Shown piece by piece: positions 8,371-14,439 of a stretch of DNA of 32,862 nucleotides. Position 1 is the first letter of the stretch, and each line of letters begins with the position of its first letter. The notes beneath the pieces were generated by a model that was not told the DNA's origin, did not search any database, and saw only the letters and a list, made by a program, of their open reading frames with translations. The stretch is from Bacteroidota bacterium (GTDB taxonomy: Bacteria; Bacteroidota; Bacteroidia; Bacteroidales; Tenuifilaceae). Location: NCBI GenBank assembly GCA_023406715.1, contig JAEXVC010000132.1, positions 1-32,862 on the forward strand, in the 5' to 3' direction. The translations under genes were made by a program, and so were the position numbers.

Positions 8371-9538
8371 GATTTTATTAGTAGTAAGTTTCATAGTTCT
8401 TTGTTCGGCTGTAAGAGCACAAAGTACTATTGAAAATATATTGGGTGAGATAGAGAAGAATAACACCAAAATTCTGGCTCTTCGTCAAAGTGCCGATGCC
8501 GAAAAAATTGCCAATAAAACTGGAATTACACCTTCCAATCCTGAAGTTGAATTCGGGTATTTGTGGGGAACACCTTCGTCTATTGGTAACAGAACCGATT
8601 TTAGTGTAACCCAATCGTTCGATTTTCCTACTGCGTATTTACGTAAAGGACAAATTGCAAATACACGTAATGCCAGAGTTGAGTTTGAGTACCAGAGCCA
8701 AGTTCGTGAAATAAAACTTAAGGCTAGCGAAATTTGTATCGATTTGATTTACCATAATGCCTTGCAAAACGAGTTCCGAAGAAGATTTGAGCACGCAAAA
8801 GGCATTGCCGATTCCTACAAAAGACGATACGAGGTTGGCGATGTGAATATTTTGGATTACAACAAGGCTCAGATGTATTTTTTGAATGCAACTAAGGCGT
8901 TGGAGAGTAATGATATTGAACGAAAATCGTTGTTGGCCGAATTGGCTGGTTTGAATGGCGGTAAATCAATTGAATTTATCGACACTCTCTTCTCGGGTTC
9001 GACAATTAATTCGGATTTTGGCCAGTGGTACACTCAGGCCGAGCAGAGCAATCCAGCATTGGCAGCATTAAAGCAGGAGGTTGAAGTTTCGCAACGCGAA
9101 ATTCAGCTCAGCCGAGCATTGAGTTTACCAAAGTTTCAGGCTGGGTATATGAGCGAAAAAGTTGTTGGCGAACACTTTCAGGGCATTACTGTTGGGCTTT
9201 CGATTCCACTATGGGAGAATAAAAACACGGTAAAATATGCCAAGTCCAAGTTTGCAGCCTATCAAACGGCCGAAGCCAGTAGTAAGGTGAATTTCTACAA
9301 CCATTTAATGATGCTACATCAAAAGGCATTGGGAATGCAAGCGAGTGTTGACGATTATCGCTCTAAATTGAAAGATTTCAACAATACCAATCTGCTTCAA
9401 AAAGCACTTGATAAGGGCGAAATTTCGCTGGTAGAGTATCTCTACGAGTTATCGTTCTACTACGATAGTTTTGAGAATTTACTTGGAATGGAGCGCGATT
9501 TGAATAGAGTTATTGTGGAGATGAATTATTGCCAGTAG
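8363..9538 (+). CDS. TolC-family outer-membrane efflux protein
   Basis: Outer-membrane channel of the metal-efflux complex, 391 aa. Residues 1-19 form a Sec signal peptide ending SAVRAQ. The rest has the long coiled-coil helices of TolC/CusC proteins, for example the stretches around KASEICIDLIYHNALQNEF and VGDVNILDYNKAQMYFLNA. Starting at ATG 8363 gives a clean signal peptide; an upstream in-frame ATG at 8306 would prepend residues read from inside the pump gene. The 8-nt overlap with the pump gene (ATGACTAG) indicates translational coupling. It is the last gene of the operon and is followed by a terminator at 9567. Confidence 0.92.
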   Translation: MTRILLVVSFIVLCSAVRAQSTIENILGEIEKNNTKILALRQSADAEKIANKTGITPSNPEVEFGYLWGTPSSIGNRTDFSVTQSFDFPTAYLRKGQIANTRNARVEFEYQSQVREIKLKASEICIDLIYHNALQNEFRRRFEHAKGIADSYKRRYEVGDVNILDYNKAQMYFLNATKALESNDIERKSLLAELAGLNGGKSIEFIDTLFSGSTINSDFGQWYTQAEQSNPALAALKQEVEVSQREIQLSRALSLPKFQAGYMSEKVVGEHFQGITVGLSIPLWENKNTVKYAKSKFAAYQTAEASSKVNFYNHLMMLHQKALGMQASVDDYRSKLKDFNNTNLLQKALDKGEISLVEYLYELSFYYDSFENLLGMERDLNRVIVEMNYCQ

Positions 9539-9566
9539 ACTTTGGAATAGTAATTACGTAAATATA

Positions 9567-9602
9567 TCCCTGACAGGATTCAAAACCCTGTCAGGGATTT
9601 TT
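9567..9602 (+). terminator. Rho-independent terminator of the efflux operon
   Basis: An 11-bp perfect stem (9567-9577 TCCCTGACAGG with 9587-9597 CCTGTCAGGGA), a 9-nt loop, then TTTTT. It begins 29 nt after the TolC-like stop codon. From memory, closely similar CCCTGACAGG hairpins are scattered through Bacteroidota genomes, so it may also be a dispersed repeat. Confidence 0.85.
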
Positions 9603-9630
9603 ATCGATAGACAGACGGTTCTAAAATAAT

Positions 9631-9751
9631 ATCCTTTGTGATTATTCATAGCCCCGGGTTTCAACCCGGGGAAAAAATGGTAATAAACAAATAGCGATGC
9701 ACGGTTTGTCCATTCTAGGTCTGGTTACAGATTATTTGCATCGCAAAGGAT
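9631..9751. repeat. Composite palindromic element with two nested stems
   Basis: Outer arms ATCCTTTG (9631-9638) and CAAAGGAT (9744-9751) are perfect inverted repeats. Inside are a GC-rich palindrome CCCCGGGTTTCAACCCGGGG (9652-9671) and a second stem with arms GCGATGCA (9694-9701) and TGCATCGC (9737-9744). The right arms of the outer and second stems overlap by one base. There is no ORF. The GC-rich palindrome is followed by A6, not T6, so it is not a + strand terminator. It looks like a REP-like or small non-autonomous element; mobility is inferred from the form only. Confidence 0.5.
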
Positions 9752-9765
9752 GAGGATTGTAAATG

Positions 9766-9787
9766 TCACGCGTCAGGAGACGCGTGA
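9766..9787. repeat. Palindromic repeat TCACGCGTC-AGGA-GACGCGTGA
   Basis: Perfect 9-bp stem (9766-9774 with 9779-9787) and a 4-nt loop AGGA, extendable by one G-T and one T-A pair. There is no U-tract on either side, so it is not a terminator. It stands out by CpG-rich composition in AT-rich surroundings. Confidence 0.6.
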
Positions 9788-9803
9788 TAACGTTGAATGC
9801 TGG

Positions 9804-9823
9804 ATTCCTGTTTGTGCAGGAAT
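9804..9823. repeat. Palindromic repeat ATTCCTG-N6-CAGGAAT
   Basis: A 7-bp stem (9804-9810 with 9817-9823) around TTTGTG, inside a context (TGGATTCCTG to GCAGGAATGA) that resembles widely dispersed bacterial intergenic repeats of the ATTCCTGC/GCAGGAAT type. The resemblance is from memory. Confidence 0.5.
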
Positions 9824-9835
9824 GAAAAAGAGAAA

Positions 9836-9864
9836 CCCCGTCAATTCGACGGGGCTTTCATTTT
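9836..9864. terminator. Bidirectional terminator between the efflux operon and iorB
   Basis: Stem CCCCGTC (9836-9842) with GACGGGG (9848-9854), loop AATTC. It is followed by CTTTCATTTT on the + strand and by TTTCTCTTTTT on the - strand. It lies 15 nt past the iorB stop and between two convergent genes, so its main role is probably to end the leftward iorAB message. Confidence 0.75.
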
Positions 9865-9878
9865 AAAACTTATTGGGA

Positions 9879-10460
9879 CTATCTATTCTTTTCGCTGAAC
9901 TCGCGTCCTGCTCTTAGCGCCTTTAGGTTCAACTCAACAACATCGTTACCTTTTTTTCCAAAAAGTTGGCGGATACCCTCTTCAATTCTCTCGAAGGGAA
10001 TATCAAGGAATAACGATGCAGCACCTAGCATAACAATATTCATTGCTCTGGCCGAACCGGCTTGCTTTGCAATTGCTTCAGCATCAATGGCGATATGATT
10101 CTTTACCTTTTTAACGTTTGCCAAAATCTCCTCGGTTTGTGGATAATCAGGAATATTGTTGAAAGGTACAGTATTGGTTACAACCCAACCTTCTGTCGAA
10201 AGCCATGGAAGATACCTTAGAGCCTCCATTGGTTCACCGGAGATAATTAAATCGGCCTTTCCTGCAGGAATTAAGTCCGAAGCAATAGGTGCATCGGAAA
10301 TACGAAGGTGCGATTGAACATCGCCACCACGCTGGCTCATTCCGTGAACCTCCGATTGTTTAATGTAAAGTTTATTGTTAACTGCGGCTAAACCTATTGC
10401 GGCTGCAATTGAAAGGATTCCTTGTCCTCCAACACCTGCCAATATGATATCGTTTTTCAT
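9879..10460 (-). CDS. iorB: Indolepyruvate:ferredoxin oxidoreductase, beta subunit
   Basis: Small subunit (193 aa) of the enzyme that oxidatively decarboxylates aryl pyruvates from aromatic amino-acid transamination to aryl-acetyl-CoA, reducing ferredoxin; the reaction also runs in reverse in anaerobes. The sequence is the 2-oxoacid:acceptor oxidoreductase gamma-type domain. It starts with the glycine-rich GVGGQGILSIAAAIG, then EVHGMSQRGGDVQSHLR, typical of IorB. It lies 19 nt downstream of iorA on the same strand and ends just before a bidirectional terminator. Confidence 0.93.
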   Translation of the reverse strand: MKNDIILAGVGGQGILSIAAAIGLAAVNNKLYIKQSEVHGMSQRGGDVQSHLRISDAPIASDLIPAGKADLIISGEPMEALRYLPWLSTEGWVVTNTVPFNNIPDYPQTEEILANVKKVKNHIAIDAEAIAKQAGSARAMNIVMLGAASLFLDIPFERIEEGIRQLFGKKGNDVVELNLKALRAGREFSEKNR

Positions 10461-10479
10461 TGTAGTTCAGTTTTTTAGA

Positions 10480-12090
10480 TTAATCGTTCGATTCCTTTTT
10501 TTCTTCCTTTTTCCTGCGGGCAAATGTTTGAATACATTCACGCTGTGGAATTAGCACAGAAACACCTTGGTAAGCCAATTCTTCCTTCATAATTCTAACG
10601 TTTTCCTCGTGGAATTTCTTCAAAGGAGTCATAACTCTAATATGGTCAGGATGAACGCCTAAACCTTTACAAATCTCAACAATTCTGCCATGTGCCGACG
10701 ATGATTGTCCGCCAGTCATTCCAGTTGTTGAGTTATCAGAAATAATAACAGTGATAGGTGAGTTTTCGTTAACTGCATCAAGCAAACCAGTCATACCGCT
10801 GTGGGTAAATGTTGAGTCTCCAATAACTGCAACAGCAGGAACTAGACCAGCATCGGCAGCACCTTTAGCCATTGTGATTGATGCACCCATATCAACGCAG
10901 GAGTTGATAGCATTGAATGGAGGTAAAGCACCTAGGGTGTAGCAGCCAATATCAGCAAACACACGACCAGTACCGTATTCTTTTAATGCCTCGTTCAAAT
11001 CCTCGTAAACATCGCGGTGTCCGCAACCCTGACAAAGTGATGGTGGACGTTGTTTTACAATTGAAGGAACAGGTTGACCTTCGGTAACGGTAAATCCTAG
11101 CGCTTTTGCAACAATATTAGGATTTAACTCGCCATCGCGTGGTAATGTACCATCTAAACGACCGTGAACTGGTTTTCCAGCGTTTAGATAACCTTTAATC
11201 ATCTCCTCTACAATTGGATATCCTTCCTCTAGTACCATTACGGATTTGCAGGTGTTGTATAGTTCAGCGATTTGCTTCTTTGGAAGTGGATACTGGTTAA
11301 CCTTAACAACTGGGTATGGACATTTTCTATCTGGATAGTTCTCCATTAGGTAGTTGTATGCAATACCAGTTGCAATAATACCCATATCTGTATTTGTTCC
11401 CTGAATGTAAGAGTTGAAAGCCGATTTCTCCGATTCCATCTCCATTGCAGGCTGGTTTAGCAACAAATTCTTGTAGTTCTTACGTGCAATTGCAGGCAAA
11501 AGTACAAACTGACGTGGGTCCGATGGTAGTTTAATATCGTTCTGTTTTCTGATATCTTTTCTTTGTACATCGGCGCGTGAGTGAGCCATGCGGGTTGTAA
11601 TACGGAGCATTACTGGAACGTTCAATTTCTCTGAAAGTTCAAAGCCGTAGTAAGCCATATCGTAGCATTCCTGCTGATTTGCAGGTTCCAGAATTGGAAT
11701 CATAGCAAATTTAGCGTAGAAGCGTGAGTCCTGCTCGTTTTGCGATGAGTGCATTGAGGGGTCATCGGCAGAAACTACAATTAATCCACCGTTAACACCA
11801 GTAACCGAAGCGTTCATAAAAGCATCGGCAGCAACGTTCAATCCAACGTGCTTGAAGCAAACCATTGCACGTTTGCCTGCGTACGACATACCGATAGCCG
11901 ACTCCATGGCGGTTTTCTCGTTGGCCGACCATTGACGGTGAATATTTAGCTCAGCAGCCTGCTTTGAGCCCTGAACGAATTCCATAATCTCTGTTGATGG
12001 AGTTCCAGGATACGCGTAAAGTCCAGATAATCCAGCATCAATTGCTCCTTGAGCTATGGCCTCATCGCCAAGTAGAAGTAATTTACTCAT
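10480..12090 (-). CDS. iorA: Indolepyruvate:ferredoxin oxidoreductase, alpha subunit (no C-terminal ferredoxin domain)
   Basis: Catalytic TPP-dependent subunit, 536 aa. The N-terminal pyrimidine-binding domain has E58 (NEKTAMESAIG) for TPP activation. A middle transketolase-C-like domain follows. The PP-binding domain has CQGCGHRD (353-360) and the GDS-x(n)-DNSTT TPP/Mg motif at about 424-456. Classical archaeal IorA continues with two [4Fe-4S] ferredoxin motifs; this protein ends about 15 residues after IPQRECIQTFARR with a Lys/Glu tail and has no CxxCxxC cluster. That short form seems usual in Bacteroidota (from memory). Electrons must then pass through another route. First gene of the iorAB operon, with a long leader upstream. 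Confidence 0.94.
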   Translation of the reverse strand: MSKLLLLGDEAIAQGAIDAGLSGLYAYPGTPSTEIMEFVQGSKQAAELNIHRQWSANEKTAMESAIGMSYAGKRAMVCFKHVGLNVAADAFMNASVTGVNGGLIVVSADDPSMHSSQNEQDSRFYAKFAMIPILEPANQQECYDMAYYGFELSEKLNVPVMLRITTRMAHSRADVQRKDIRKQNDIKLPSDPRQFVLLPAIARKNYKNLLLNQPAMEMESEKSAFNSYIQGTNTDMGIIATGIAYNYLMENYPDRKCPYPVVKVNQYPLPKKQIAELYNTCKSVMVLEEGYPIVEEMIKGYLNAGKPVHGRLDGTLPRDGELNPNIVAKALGFTVTEGQPVPSIVKQRPPSLCQGCGHRDVYEDLNEALKEYGTGRVFADIGCYTLGALPPFNAINSCVDMGASITMAKGAADAGLVPAVAVIGDSTFTHSGMTGLLDAVNENSPITVIISDNSTTGMTGGQSSSAHGRIVEICKGLGVHPDHIRVMTPLKKFHEENVRIMKEELAYQGVSVLIPQRECIQTFARRKKEEKKESND

Positions 12091-12192
12091 ATTGATATTT
12101 TTAATTATTTACTGATTTGTTTAAAGAACTTTGGTTTGTTTGAGTGATGAATTTAACCGATTCAATAGATAGGTATTGATATCGGGACTGAA

Positions 12193-12270
12193 TTACAGTC
12201 CACCAAAGCGTTTGAGGAAACCTACATTTTGGGCGACACTGTGCAAATAGAAGATGAATGATGTATTCAT
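12193..12270 (-). CDS. Possible leader peptide of iorAB (25 codons, aromatic-rich)
   Basis: On the minus strand an ATG at 12270 opens a 25-codon frame ending in TAA at 12193-12195. It starts about 50 nt after the predicted transcription start and ends about 100 nt before iorA. Aromatic codons are F5, F7, Y8, F18 and F22, that is 5 of 25, and the peptide ends VGFLKRFGGL. Its stop codon lies in the loop of the stem GGACTG/CAGTCC, and its start codon in the stem ATGAAT/ATTCAT. The downstream enzyme acts on aromatic keto acids, so a ribosome-stalling leader is a reasonable guess. No U-tract follows the stem, so classic attenuation is not shown. Expression is unproven and chance occurrence is possible. 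Confidence 0.35.
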   Translation of the reverse strand: MNTSFIFYLHSVAQNVGFLKRFGGL

Positions 12271-12321
12271 GCTAGTTTCAATTTGTAATTCGAAAGTCCA
12301 AAATCGGCTATTTATTGATAG

Positions 12322-12329
12322 CAAAAGTA
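12322..12329 (-). promoter_or_regulatory. -7 promoter box for iorAB
   Basis: Minus-strand TACTTTTG matches TAnnTTTG. It is the only full match on that strand that I found between iorA and the toxin gene. No TTTG at 19-21 nt spacing. It implies a leader of about 225 nt, unusually long for this window, where other leaders are 15-50 nt. Confidence 0.5.
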
Positions 12330-12547
12330 TGAATATTTTCAATAATACAGAATCAAATTTGACAAATTGGTTTTAATTTTTTACTAAAAGAAGTTAGATT
12401 GATTAAAAATTGGATAATGAGGAATATGAAGGAGTTGGAAGAAGTTAAAGGAATCATGATGCTACATTCATCATTTAAAATCACTCCAAGCAATTATGTA
12501 ATTAAATTTATAAGTTGATACAGAAAACGTGTTTAACATGATGATAT

Positions 12548-12572
12548 AAAATATTTTAGCTTAAAATATTTT
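12548..12572 (+). promoter_or_regulatory. Operator-like perfect inverted repeat of the toxin-antitoxin promoter
   Basis: Arms AAAATATTTTA (12548-12558) and TAAAATATTTT (12562-12572) are perfect 11-bp inverted repeats around GCT. The right arm overlaps the -33 element TTTG (12570-12573). Antitoxins of this kind bind palindromes at their own promoter, so this is the likely autoregulatory site of the downstream HigA. Confidence 0.6.
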
Positions 12573-12601
12573 GCAAAATGTAAACTTTTAAGTTAACTTT
12601 G
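12570..12601 (+). promoter_or_regulatory. Consensus promoter of the toxin-antitoxin operon
   Basis: TTTG (12570-12573), 20 nt spacer, TAACTTTG (12594-12601): both elements of the Bacteroidota consensus. The -7 box ends only 4 nt before the toxin ATG (12606), so the message should begin at or very near the start codon. Confidence 0.75.
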
Positions 12602-12605
12602 CGTT

Positions 12606-12965
12606 ATGAATAAGCAAAGGGAGATATTTTTTTATGGACACTATTTCGTTGATTTTTATTTAAAGCAGAACGAGAGGGTGCAGGAAAAAATTGAGTATGT
12701 CTTCAATATTATTCGGTTGGTTCAAAACATTCCTAAAAAGTTCCTTGACCACATTACTGGAACAGATGGTCTTTTTGAAATCCGAATAGAACTTGAAGGC
12801 AATATTTATAGAATATTCTGTTGTTTTGATAAAGGAAATCTTGTGGTTCTTTTTAATGGATTTCAAAAGAAAACACAAAAAACACCACGTAAGGAAATAG
12901 ACTTTGCTTTGAAACTGAAAGAGGAATATTTTAACTCAAAAAAGAATGACGATGGATGCAAATAA
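12606..12965 (+). CDS. RelE/ParE-superfamily toxin (HigB-like)
   Basis: A 119-aa protein of the phage-derived Gp49-like/HigB family, which act as ribosome-dependent mRNA endonucleases that stop translation. The family core is clear: HITGTDGLFEIRIEL and NIYRIFCCFDKGNLVVLFNGFQ, then KKTQKTPRKEI with basic residues typical of the RNA-binding face. ATG 12606 fits the family N-terminus, and no later ATG would keep the fold. Toxin-first gene order with a 20-nt overlap into the antitoxin matches higBA loci. Expected to be autoregulated through the palindrome just upstream. Confidence 0.9.
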   Translation: MNKQREIFFYGHYFVDFYLKQNERVQEKIEYVFNIIRLVQNIPKKFLDHITGTDGLFEIRIELEGNIYRIFCCFDKGNLVVLFNGFQKKTQKTPRKEIDFALKLKEEYFNSKKNDDGCK

Positions 12966-13257
12966 GATTAGAAGTGCTAAGAACTTTGATGAGTTATTAG
13001 ACATTAAGTATGGAAAGATTGGTACTGAAAAACGTGACCAGTTTGAAGAGAAAGCTCAGTATTTTGTTATTAGCGAGATGCTTAAAGATGCTCGGAAGGA
13101 AGCAAAAATGACCCAGGAGGAGCTTGCCATTAAGGTTGGAACAAAGAAAAGTTATATATCGCGGCTTGAGAATGGAAAATGTGATATTCAACTCTCTACG
13201 CTATACAGAATATTCGAATTTGGGCTTGGAAAGAGAGTTAACCTGACAATTGGATAA
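12946..13257 (+). CDS. XRE-family antitoxin (HigA-like)
   Basis: A 103-aa antitoxin that should bind and neutralise the preceding toxin and repress the operon. A helix-turn-helix of the Cro/CI type spans about residues 48-98: LKDARKEAKMTQEELAIKVG, then TKKSYISRLENGKCDIQLST. The first 45 residues are charged and probably form the toxin-binding part. Start codons ATG 12946 and ATG 12952 are both possible; the first gives a 20-nt overlap with the toxin gene. No other gene belongs to the pair; the next gene is convergent. Confidence 0.9.
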   Translation: MTMDANKIRSAKNFDELLDIKYGKIGTEKRDQFEEKAQYFVISEMLKDARKEAKMTQEELAIKVGTKKSYISRLENGKCDIQLSTLYRIFEFGLGKRVNLTIG

Positions 13258-13312
13258 TTTCTTCACTCCATTTTTTATTCAATTATTATAGAATTTGTTA
13301 AATAAAGTATTC

Positions 13313-13720
13313 TTACTCAATAACCGTAACCACAATCTTTCGGCTGCCGCCGTCATCCCTGAACTCACACAGGTAGATTCCCTGCCAAGTTCCAAGGTTT
13401 AGTCGTCCGTTGGTTATTGGAATAGTTAAGGATTGTCCTATAATTGAGGATTTGATGTGTGCAGTCATGTCATCATCACCTTCCAATGTGTGCTCAAAGT
13501 TCGATGAGAAAGGAATTAACTTTGATATAAACTTGTGAAAATCGGTTCTAACGGTATAATCGGCATTTTCGTTAATTGTTAGTCCTGCCGATGTGTGTTT
13601 TATAAATATGTTCACAATTCCTGCATCGGGAAGTTGTGGTAACCGCTTAACAATGGCGTCGGTTACTAAATGAAATCCAGCAGGGTAGGGCGGAAGTGAA
13701 AATTCTATTTGTGTGGTCAT
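13313..13720 (-). CDS. YjbQ-family protein (UPF0047), copy 1
   Basis: A 135-aa single-domain protein of the UPF0047/YjbQ family (PF01894). Some members complement thiamine-phosphate synthase loss, and the family is often named 'secondary thiamine-phosphate synthase enzyme'; its true role is not settled. Family marks are FIKHTSAGLTINENAD (H42), DDDMTAHIK (H88) and NGRLNLGTWQGIYLCEFRD, which contribute the His-rich metal or anion site. A second, divergent copy lies at 24065-24481. No promoter box was found in the 135-nt gap to the upstream ArsC-like gene, which is taken up by a 7-nt repeat. Confidence 0.9.
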   Translation of the reverse strand: MTTQIEFSLPPYPAGFHLVTDAIVKRLPQLPDAGIVNIFIKHTSAGLTINENADYTVRTDFHKFISKLIPFSSNFEHTLEGDDDMTAHIKSSIIGQSLTIPITNGRLNLGTWQGIYLCEFRDDGGSRKIVVTVIE

Positions 13721-13724
13721 TATT

Positions 13725-13857
13725 TAGATGCTAGATGTTAGACGCAAGATTTCAGATTATGTTGTTATTTAATTTGTCACCAATCACTTGTCACTAGTTA
13801 CTTTCACAATTAACAATTAACAATCAACAATCAACAATTAACGAACAACGAACAACT
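13725..13857. repeat. Drifting 7-nt periodic repeat filling an intergenic gap
   Basis: From 13725 the sequence can be read as 19 consecutive heptads in one phase. TAGATGC, TAGATGT and TAGACGC come first; later TTGTCAC, CAATCAC, TTGTCAC and TAGTTAC; then ATTAACA twice, ATCAACA twice, ATTAACG, AACAACG and AACAACT. The motif changes along the tract while the 7-nt phase stays. It spans almost the whole gap between the YjbQ start and the ArsC-like stop and runs into that stop codon. No spacers or long repeats, so not CRISPR. Confidence 0.7.
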
Positions 13858-14281
13858 AATACAGCGGTTTAACAAACTCATGCACAAAGTCAAAGGCCAT
13901 ATTCTCCAAGTCGTCGCGGAGGTTGTTGTACACTTTTTTGCCCTCTTCTTCCTCAAAGTTTTGTTCGTAAAGATTTGGATAGTTAAGTTTTACTATTGAT
14001 GGGTTGCCTTTAAATTCAGGCAATATCGATTCCAACTCTTTATCCAAGCAAATCACAAAATCGAACTCCTTGTCGGAGAATTCATTTATTCCTTTGGATT
14101 TGTACCTAGTAATATCAATAACCGCATCCATCATTGAACTGGCCGCTTTCATATCCAATTTATCAGGATTAAAGCCTGCGCTATCCACTTCTGCAACTCC
14201 TTTTCCGTAGTAGCTAAGCCAACCCTCAGCCATTTGCGAACGGCACGCATTATGCTTCGATATCACTAGTATTCGCTTCAT
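13856..14281 (-). CDS. ArsC/low-molecular-weight phosphatase-like protein lacking the catalytic Cys
   Basis: A 141-aa protein with the LMW protein-tyrosine-phosphatase fold of thioredoxin-type arsenate reductases: parallel-sheet start MKRILVISKHNACRSQMAEG, then FVICLDKELE. In active members the loop is C-x5-R. Here the position six before R14 is Ser8 (codon TCG), so the nucleophile is replaced. The general-acid Asp loop (DP motif of relatives) aligns with LNYPNLYEQN, without Asp, and the second redox Cys is also absent. Arg14 and the rest of the phosphate loop remain, so it may bind an oxyanion without turning it over. No ars genes lie nearby. Family call secure; an enzyme activity is not supported. 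Confidence 0.82.
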   Translation of the reverse strand: MKRILVISKHNACRSQMAEGWLSYYGKGVAEVDSAGFNPDKLDMKAASSMMDAVIDITRYKSKGINEFSDKEFDFVICLDKELESILPEFKGNPSIVKLNYPNLYEQNFEEEEGKKVYNNLRDDLENMAFDFVHEFVKPLY

Positions 14282-14387
14282 TTTATATCTCCTTCTGTTG
14301 TTCTACAAGCAATTTACAATATCTCTGTTCAAATTAAAAGCAATTTTTTAGATGTTGCACAATTTTTTTTCACTTAATCGGTTTTTA

Positions 14388-14420
14388 TTTGGGCTGATTG
14401 CATACATCTTGCTACATTTG
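14388..14420 (+). promoter_or_regulatory. Promoter of the TonB-dependent receptor gene
   Basis: TTTG (14388-14391), 21-nt spacer, TACATTTG (14413-14420), a good Bacteroidota match. The start codon at 14440 lies 19 nt after the -7 box. Confidence 0.65.
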
Positions 14421-14439
14421 AGGACTTTTTGCGAAATTG

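Larger units (their letters stand above)
12091..12605. other. Gene-poor region between iorA and the toxin gene, with long iorA leader
   Basis: These 515 nt separate two divergent transcription units. The left part (to about 12317) would be the iorAB leader on the minus strand. It holds a 25-codon ORF (12193-12270) and two small stems: GGACTG/CAGTCC at 12185-12201 and ATGAAT/ATTCAT at 12254-12270. The right part holds the toxin promoter and operator. From 12330 to 12545 I see only AT-rich sequence, with no stem or known RNA motif. Confidence 0.6.

Noticed and set aside
9652..9671. GC-rich palindrome as a terminator
   Set aside because: Followed by A6 on the + strand, and its T-run on the - strand precedes the stem instead of following it.
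12091..12317. Known riboswitch (for example TPP or SAM class) in the iorA leader
   Set aside because: No conserved riboswitch core that I can recognise; only two small stems.
12606..13257. Abortive-infection or larger defence island around the toxin-antitoxin pair
   Set aside because: Neighbours are housekeeping or metabolic genes; no restriction, nuclease or phage genes are present.
13725..13857. CRISPR array
   Set aside because: Units are 7 nt, contiguous and drifting, without spacers or cas genes.
13856..14281. Functional arsenate reductase of an ars operon
   Set aside because: Catalytic Cys is Ser8 and no arsenite pump or ArsR gene is near.
14437..14439. TTG start of the TonB-dependent receptor
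   Set aside because: An ATG follows at once and leaves the same signal peptide.
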